A DNA stretch of 64,000 nt from Dermacentor variabilis (lineage: Eukaryota; Arthropoda; Arachnida; Ixodida; Ixodidae). Shown piece after piece: positions 57,663-64,000 of this stretch. Position numbers and translations under genes: made by a program. Location of the stretch: the NCBI RefSeq assembly GCF_050947875.1, contig NC_134568.1:262426115-262490114 (forward strand), given 5' to 3'. The notes under the pieces are model-generated. The model had not been told where the DNA came from, did no database searches, and saw only the letters and a list, made by a program, of their open reading frames with translations. The first letter of the stretch is position 1, and every line of letters starts with the position of its first letter.

Positions 57663-59480
57663 AGAACAGACATTGAAACAAGGGGTAGCGATAATTTTCC
57701 TATTCTAGTGCAGCATTCCAGGCTACGATTTTCGACTTATCGGCGCTCTGCAAAGATAACTAATTGGCAGGCATTTCGATACCACATTACAAGTCAAGCT
57801 GATGCGATCAGAGATAGAGACAGTCTATTATCGCTTATAGAAGAGAAATTAAACCTTTGTTCAAAGTTTTTTAAGATTCCTGAACGTTACGCTGGTGTAG
57901 ACTCTGAATACGAAAGGCTCAGAGCTGTACGCCGCAGAGCTGAAAGAAAATACCGACGAACAGGCGTTGTTGAAGATTACCGAGAATATCCTAAGATGTA
58001 TGATCGTATGGGTCGGCAGCTGGAGCGCCTATGTACAAAGGGCTGGCAGAAATTCTGCCCTTCACTTACTCCCCTTACACATGAATGAACATTATGGAAT
58101 GTTCTACGCTCTTTTGATGGGCCAGTAATGCATCAGCAACCATTCAGAGCTCTAGTTTTAGTCCAGAAAGTACCGGAAACGATCGTAGCAAACGAGTTTT
58201 GTCAGCTTGTTACACGCCCAAGTGCAGCAGTAAACACACCTGAATACAGTAATTCTGTCGAAGAAGTCAAAGCATCGATCAATTTTTCTATCAATAGCCG
58301 TCATCATGACCTAGATCAGCCGTTTTCATTAGAAGGAATAAAGAACGCACTTGTATCGTGCCGCCAGAGGACAGCGGCTGGACCTGACGGGGTCACATAT
58401 GCTGCACTGATGAAAAACCTGGGTCCTGTAGCCACAAAAACTTTGTTAAAGTTACTGAACGATGCGTGGTTATCGGAAGGTCTTCCTCCTTCCTAGAAAA
58501 TTGCACGGGTGGTTCCGATACTGAAACCAGGTAAAACTCCTTTATCGCTAGATTCTTTCCGCCCTGTCAGTTTGACAAGTTGCCTATGTAAACTTATGGA
58601 AAAAGTGATAAACGCTAGGCTGCAGTGGTGGACAGAATGCACCAACGCACTACCCGAAAATATGACGGGCTTCCACAGGCACCGGTGTACGATGGATGCT
58701 ATTTTAGATCTTGTTACATACGTAGATCATGAGAGGAGCTGTGGAAGAATCACTATTGCAGTGTTCCTAGACATCGAAGCGTGCACTTGACACAACCAGC
58801 CACACTCACGTACTCCATGGGTAAATTCAGTTGGGCATAGTTGGCCGAACACTGAGATGGATTGCGGATTTCTTAAGAGACAGGAAAATCTTCATTGAAA
58901 CTGCTGATGGCAAAAGCACAGAGCACAAAGTGATTCAAGACTTTCCGCAGGGTTGTGTACTCAGTCCATCTTTATTTAACTGTGTTATGGCTGAATTGCC
59001 CCATACCCTGCCTGCTACCTTGAATTATTCCCTATATGCAGACAACTTCTGCATATGGGCATCTGACTCGAGTGCTCAAGCCGTTCAGCAAAAGCTGCAA
59101 GCTGGCCTAACACTAGTGTTTTGAAAAGCAGAGGCATTATTATTTCACATGAGAAAACTGCTGTACTTCCTTTTACAAGGAAATACCTCAAGAGATTTCA
59201 GGTCGTGCTAGACTCTCAGCACTTGCAACTTGTACGACAACACAAGTTCTTGGGTATTATCATAGACAGACGGCTATCATGGGCTCCCCAAATAAAATCA
59301 TTAGAGGAGAAAATCAATACCCTAATCAACATTCTCCGTCGATTTGATGGAGTGAGATGGGGTAGTTCAACCTCTTCCTTAATACGCATTCAGTCGGCAA
59401 TCATTAGACAAAGAATAGCATACTCTACTCCTGCGCTACATGGAATATCCTGTAATCTGCAGGAAACAATTTAAAGATTG
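57663..59480 (+). pseudogene. I-group LINE reverse transcriptase
   Basis: The linker ERLRAVRRRAERKYRRTGVV leads to LEGIKNALVSCRQRTAAGPD, GVTYAALMKNLGPV, and after a TAG (58494) IARVVPILKPGKTPLSLDSF and RPVSLTSCLCKLMEKVINAR. VFLDIEACT (58770) is motif A with Asp kept, then a TGA. GIVGRTLRWIADFLRDRKIF is followed by DFPQGCVLSPSLFNCVMAEL, motif B. YSLYADNFCIWASD (59026) is motif C with the second Asp changed to Asn (YADN). HKFLGIIIDRRLSWAPQIKS and VRWGSSTSSLIRIQSAIIRQ form the thumb. Confidence 0.9.
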
Positions 59481-60723
59481 CTGGCCAGAAGCCTTCGCAT
59501 ATATCTTGGTGTTCCGCGTGGATCTGCCAGTGCTTTGTTAATCGCTGAGTCCCACCAATCAACTTTTCACGCACTAAGATTTACGGAAACTTACCGTTGC
59601 TTTTTCGTTTGACTGCACAACACGCTAATCATGCACTATGCCAGGACCTTCAGGATAGAACCGCTGCACGCATACATGAAGAAATACGGCGGTGCAAAAA
59701 CTTACTGCCTGCTTACGAATACTGGCCAACTTGCGCAACTCATCCCCCATGGCGACTAGCAATTCCAGAAATAGTCACTTCAATCCCTGGAGTAGGTCGC
59801 AAATGTGATATGCCCGTAGTTGCAATAAAGCAATTAACTTTATCAGATCTTTACACTAAGTACGTAGATCGCATTCACGTGTATACCGATGGATCAGGCT
59901 GGAAACAAAGCTCTACACCTGCGTTTTATATACCTGCATACCAAGAGAAAATAGCTTATAAGCTTTGCCACTTTACAACGTCCACAAATGCAGAACTTTA
60001 CGCAATACTTTCTGCTTTTCATCACATATGTCAGCAGCCAGAACAACTTCGCTGGGTAATTCCGAGTGACTCAGTAGCCTCATTGCTGTGCTTACAATAA
60101 ATTAGCTTAAGAAAAGAAAGCAGCACATTGACATATGAAATACAGAAGACATACGACATAACTTTCCAGTGGATTCCAAGTCACTGTGATATCAGAGGAA
60201 ATGTAACAGCCGATCACATTGCACGTGCAGCACATCTAGAGAATTAATTATCACTACTTGCTCTAGCAGGGAGTGATGCGCGATGTCTATTGAACAGACT
60301 ATGCAGTAGATTGTCCAAGGAAACTTGGTTCATAAATGATGCGCAGAACTCTCTACCATATAATATAGATCCTCGACAATAATTAAATATTCCGTTTAAA
60401 GTTAGTAGATCTGCTGAAATAAAAGTTCATAGGCTTCGACTAGGCACTGCCTAAAGTAAAAGCTTCCTGTATAGGATAAGAAAAACTAACAGTGCTACAT
60501 GCTCATATGAAGAGGCTGAAGAAGACATAGACCAGCTTCTTCTACACTGTAAAAATCACGATGCTCCTCGCAAGAATCTCTCGAAAAAACTACATGGCTT
60601 GGATACACGGCCACTATCGGTAGGAAATATTTTAGGTCCATGGCCAACAGAAAAATTTCAAACCATCGCTGCGCGCGCCTTAGTACAATTTTTGGATGAA
60701 TCAAAAGCATCACAAAAATGCTG
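59480..60723 (+). pseudogene. I-group LINE RNase H and C-terminal knuckle
   Basis: RIHVYTDGSGWKQSS (first Asp), TSTNAELYAILSAFHHI (Glu), LRWVIPSDSVASLLCLQ (second Asp) and, past a TAA at 60098, FQWIPSHCDIRGNVTADHIA (His and last Asp) give all four RNase H catalytic positions. The C-terminal part reads KVHRLRLGTA and later EEDIDQLLLHCKNHD (knuckle region, first Cys pair replaced), then LDTRPLSVGNILGPWPTE before the stop at 60721. Only two or three lesions lie in this part. Confidence 0.9.
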
Positions 60724-61139
60724 AGTCGTACAATAGTTATAGCTCGCATTGTTATTATTAACAGGCACCCTTAATTAAATGTTCATTGTATCTTCGTGCT
60801 CATGTAGCATTTGTATTTGTTACATTTAGAGTGCGGCATTCAAGTGCCCAACATCTTCTGTGTGAATATCTTGGTTTTGTGAACATTTATGCTGTGTGAA
60901 CTCGTGTGTGGCCTGTAAACATTTCGGTTTTGTGAGTATTTATGGTATGTGAGCTCTTTTGTTGTCGCCAACATTTATATTGCAGTACTGAGACTTCGTA
61001 CGTGAATGTTCGTTCATGTGTTTATTTGTCCAGTTTGGTGATTGTTGGCAACTTTCCGACGATAACTGTCACGCAAGAGAAAAGGAGTAACCGGCGCCAC
61101 AAATAGGCACCAACCTCTCCTTAAATACATTTAATAGAA

Positions 61140-61360
61140 AAAGGTTACCACTGGCTGGGTGCAGCCTTTCATCTATGGTTGCAGATGCAGAACAGAAGAG
61201 ATCACGGTCACGTTGGCGGCTGCACAATTTACTAGCCACGCTGCAGAATCATTTCAACGGTCGCAGACACGAAAATACACTCTTCAGAGCAGAGGTGCTA
61301 AGAAAGTTAGCTGAAAAAGTAGATTTCTGTAGGCTTGCTTCAGCACTGAGCACCAACGAA
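61140..61360 (+). repeat. Degenerate tandem array, right part beyond the LINE
   Basis: CATCTATGGTTGCAGATGCA (61170), CATTTCAACGGTCGCAGACA (61250) and GTAGGCTTGCTTCAGCACTG (61330) continue the array seen at 55640-57020 with the same order of words (GAAGAGATCACGG, GCACAATTTACTAG, AAGAAAGTTAGCTG). Spacing is again about 80-85 bp. Confidence 0.6.
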
Positions 61361-62229
61361 AAATAATGCCGACCCAAAGTGACATCAGGTTGATGGAAGT
61401 CACTCGGCATGGCTGTAAAGTATTCAAGAAAGACGTGTTAGAAATGTGTACACAAATTACTATCCACCATGTGCATGTTAACAAGCTGCCCATTTAACAG
61501 CAATCCGCCGGTTCTTACAGCAACTTTGCTTCCTTGTGGCTTTATGCAAACTAGCTGAACTGGCAGTCACCAGAAAAGAAGTAATACTTTCAATTCTGTG
61601 AAAAGATAAAAGGAATTATCCTAATATCTCTACGTCAACACGGATTTGTCAAATGAGCTGATAAGAGTAATAATAGTGCAGTTTCTCCCGAAAGGCGAAG
61701 CAAATTACCAGACAGCTATAATAAGTAAATGAAGCAGCTGTACGTGCTAGCGCCAGTGTAAATTATAGTAGACCTTCGCGTCCTTGTTAAATTAACAACC
61801 TCCATGGTGTCGTGCGCAAAGACAGACACGAACAAATCTCACTGGATGACAGGGGAAACTCGCCGTCGGAGCGCTGGCGTGCTGAAGCGAAGCAGCCGCG
61901 ACAAGCGATCGTTTCTTGCTGCTTCGAGCCGCAACGCGTTTACAGAGCTTGCTGAGCACAGTTTACGCGACCATTGACATTAAAGCTGCGCGGCAACAGC
62001 GCTCACGAAGCAGCAACACGCCGCGGCGCACGTCGGCTGTCTACGCCGCATAGCGGAATTTAGACACAAGTGTCCCAAGAATTTCTATGAGAAAAGAAAA
62101 ATATCAGGCGAATGTCGACTATAGCGTCAGTAAGAATAGAATGACAATATAGGGACGGAACAAATCTCGTAATATTGTACAGTACGTCGCGCACTTATTT
62201 CAGAACATACGCTGGCCCAAATGATAGCG
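61361..62229. other. Unassigned sequence with a CpG-rich patch
   Basis: No gene was recognised. 61855-62055 is CpG-rich and contains a short hairpin (GAAGCAGC...GCTGCTTC, near 61895-61940). Confidence 0.4.
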
Positions 62230-63405
62230 AATGCGAGAGGAACGAAAACTGAAGCAGCTCAGTTGGCCAACCACCATGTGTGAGAGGTGCTGCTATTGAG
62301 ATACAAATGCCTACAAAATTTCCGTTATTCGAGCCTTAGGCAGTTTTACGATTACTCTTTCAATCGCGGTTAAGTAAAGAAAACGCAAGCAGCAGACGAA
62401 GCTTAAGCGACACAGTTAATTGCCGAAGGTGCGTGACAAAGTTAACAGTCAACAGAGACGACTTTTCCCGATTACTAAAAATACAGCATGCGAACGAGCC
62501 ATAGTCGAATTAATAGCGTAAACATTTCGATCGTTACAGACAGCTGGCATGTAAGCATGACCTCGCCATCATAATAGCATGCATCCAATAACGTATAAAT
62601 AAGCAGCAGTTTAACAAGTCGACGCCCAAAATTTTCGTCATTCCGATAAACGCACATGCACGGCATTGTTTAGCACGAGCAATATAGCAGCGCCTAAAAA
62701 ACGCGTGGGAAAATTCAGCAGGGCGGCCAGCCAACTATCATGTGCAGCAAGTGCTCTGATCGTGATACCAATACCTACAAAAGTTAAATTATTCCACCCT
62801 TACGCTGTTTTACGATTGCTCTCGCAATCGCGGTTACGCAAACATAACTTAAGGGGCAGACGACGCTTGAGCGATACCGGTAATAAGTGGAGCTGGCACG
62901 TGAGAAAAATGTAACAGTCAACAGAGGCAAACGTTCCCCATTACTAAAAGATACCATCGCGTGCGAACGAGCAATAGTCTAAGTAGCGTAACTGTTTCGA
63001 TCATTACAGGAAGCTGAGACGTAAACTAGATCTTACCATCATAATAGTATGCACCCGACCTCGTGCAACTAGGCGGCAGTCCAACAAATCGTCCAAAAGT
63101 TTCGTTACTCGGAGAAAGGTGCACGACACTTTCTGACACGAATATACCAGCCGCAAAAACAAGCGTCTTATAAAATTCAGCAGCGAGGCCGGCCAATGAA
63201 CATCACGTGCAGAAAGTACTCCGATCGTGATACAGATGCGTACATCTGTATACCACGTCCCAAGTTCGCGTACAAACCTGCATGCTTATTCCTCAATTCC
63301 AATGACAGCGACCAGCTAGCTGTTCCATCATACTTCAAAACCGAGATTTCATGTATTGTAAGAATCCCATTCCTTTCTGTAACGCCCGACGTGGCATTAA
63401 GACAA

Positions 63406-63444
<39 letters not shown>

Positions 63445-63740
63445 AGTCCGGTTAATCCATTCTTCCGCAGTTTTACGATTGCATTTGTTACGCAAACAAA
63501 ACGCCGCTGGCAGACGAAGCTTAAGCGACGCGGTTAATCACGATGAGCATATGACAGAAAGGGTCAAATCGAGACACGCTTGCATCATAAAAAATGCGAC
63601 CATGTGCGAACGAGCTAATTAATGCAGTGGTTCGAGCGCTACTGAGCTGAGACGTGATGTTGGCCTTAACTCTGTACAAGCATGCACCCGTTAGCGTGTA
63701 AATAAAGCAGAAGTCTAACAAGTCGCGCAAATGAATACTT
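62230..63740 (+). repeat. Tandem repeat, unit about 470 bp, three diverged copies
   Basis: Copies at about 62230-62695, 62696-63165 and 63166-63740. Matching words recur at a constant offset: CCTACAAAA at 62310 and 62774; (A)ACAGTCAACAGAG at 62444 and 62913; CATCATAATAG at 62567 and 63037; GATCGTGATAC at 62756 and 63223. Offsets are 464-470. Other shared blocks are TTTTACGATTGC with CGGTTA.G, GCAGACGA.GCTTAAGCGA, and GCGAACGAGC. The third copy contains an insertion (63246-63445) and is cut short by the inverted repeat that begins at about 63740. Identity is moderate, so this is an old satellite or a local multiplication of a repeat. Confidence 0.8.
63246..63445 (+). mobile_element. Short retroelement-like insertion with (AATA)n tail in the third satellite copy
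   Basis: Comparison with copy 2 shows about 200 extra bases between the GATCGTGATAC block and the TTTTACGATT block. The extra sequence ends in a pure (AATA)n tail (63403-63445). A tail of this kind also closes the CR1-like element at 46708, so a truncated LINE 3' end is likely. Confidence 0.65.
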
Positions 63741-63761
63741 TGTTTAGCGCAAAACAACGGA

Positions 63762-64000
63762 CACAAGAAAGACGACAGGACAAGGCGCTACACTCTCAAC
63801 TGACATCATTTTTTGCGTCACTCCTTTATAGATAGCTCAAACTAGAGGAACATGCGCAGTGAACACCATGTGCTGGAGCCACCAACATCCGATCCCAAGA
63901 GCGCACTAATGCGACAGAATCCAAAAAACCAAATTCAGCGTGACGCAATAAAATGATGTCAGTTGAGAGTGTAGCGCCTTGTCCTGTCGTCTTTCTTGTG
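63762..64000. repeat. Inverted-repeat element, Penelope-like ends, running off the window
   Basis: The left arm 63762-63821 (CACAAGAAAGACGACAGGAC, AAGGCGCTACACTCTCAACT, GACATCATTTTTTGCGTCAC) and the right arm 63940-64000 are complements that differ by about one base. They enclose 118 bp without a recognisable frame. Just left of the arm, TTTAGCGCAAAACAACGGA continues the pattern. The order of words (AGCGCC, TGTCCTGTCGTCTTTCTTGTG, TTTTGCGCTAAA) corresponds to 15525-15442 in inverted sense. The almost identical arms indicate a recent event. The GIY-YIG gene is not seen, so the family label is inferred. Confidence 0.75.

Larger units (their letters stand above)
57225..60780 (+). mobile_element. 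I-group LINE, ORF2 nearly complete (endonuclease, RT, RNase H, knuckle)
   Basis: A single long coding line runs from 57225 to 60723 with about seven stops and roughly three frameshifts. It lacks ORF1 and the first endonuclease strands. It is inserted in the tandem array that occupies 55640-57020 and 61140-61360. The short word ACCACT flanks the insertion (57019-57024 and 61147-61152) and could be a target duplication, which would put 57025-57224 inside the element. Confidence 0.85.

Noticed and set aside
62230..63740. A CRISPR array
   Set aside because: The repeat unit is about 470 bp, with no short direct repeats or regular spacers, and the context is eukaryotic.

Overview
The window is animal nuclear DNA, and the repeat content points to a tick (Ixodida, probably a hard tick). 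It shows no sign of an operon-organised bacterial or viral genome. No host gene could be recognised with confidence. What can be read is mobile DNA in several layers: non-LTR retrotransposons (LINEs) of at least four kinds, a Penelope-like element, tRNA-derived SINEs, short palindromic (foldback) and MITE-like elements, diverged tandem repeats and many microsatellites. The tick assignment is an inference. It rests on SINE copies that look like the tick SINE known as Ruka and on LINE protein remnants of kinds I associate with tick genomes.

Layout. 1-602: antisense C-terminal end of an I-group LINE. 0.6-14.7 kb: mostly unassigned sequence carrying three copies of one long dispersed repeat (1640, 3040 and 11195), one SINE (8057), a foldback hairpin (6866) and an AT-rich repeat field (9440-9770). 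14.7-18.6 kb: a decayed LINE on the plus strand whose endonuclease region is split by a Penelope-like element with inverted arms. 18.6-23.2 kb: two SINEs and an I-group LINE 3' end. 23.5-26.3 kb: an RTE-like LINE on the minus strand with a short insertion in its RT domain. 26.4-27.7 kb: MITE-like fragments and a CR1-like 3' end. 27.7-31.2 kb: an I-group LINE with RNase H, then a CR1/L2-like 3' end inserted in a (TA)n tract. 36.8-41.4 kb: an I-group LINE with ORF1 and ORF2 on the minus strand. 42.1-46.7 kb: a nearly full-length CR1-like LINE on the plus strand whose first ORF carries a 2A-like motif (GDVESNPGP) ahead of a coiled coil. 48.8-50.9 kb: a Jockey/CR1-like LINE. 52.1-53.0 kb: SINE and composite tRNA-headed repeats. 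55.6-61.4 kb: a diverged short-period tandem array split by a fairly complete I-group LINE (57.2-60.8 kb). 62.2-63.7 kb: about three diverged copies of a roughly 470-bp tandem repeat. 63.76-64.0 kb: a near-perfect inverted repeat running off the end, which resembles the ends of the Penelope-like element.

All reverse transcriptase copies are broken by stops or frameshifts, and several have lost the catalytic Y/F-A-D-D motif (YAED, YADN, YTED, QTDD); only the CR1-like copy at 45.6 kb keeps FADD. The elements do not form a pathway. The order of events can be read from the nesting: old LINEs and tandem arrays were hit by later LINEs, Penelope-like elements and SINEs. The 2A-like motif, the Penelope-like inverted structure with its relatives elsewhere in the window, and the two interrupted tandem arrays are the observations most worth following up.
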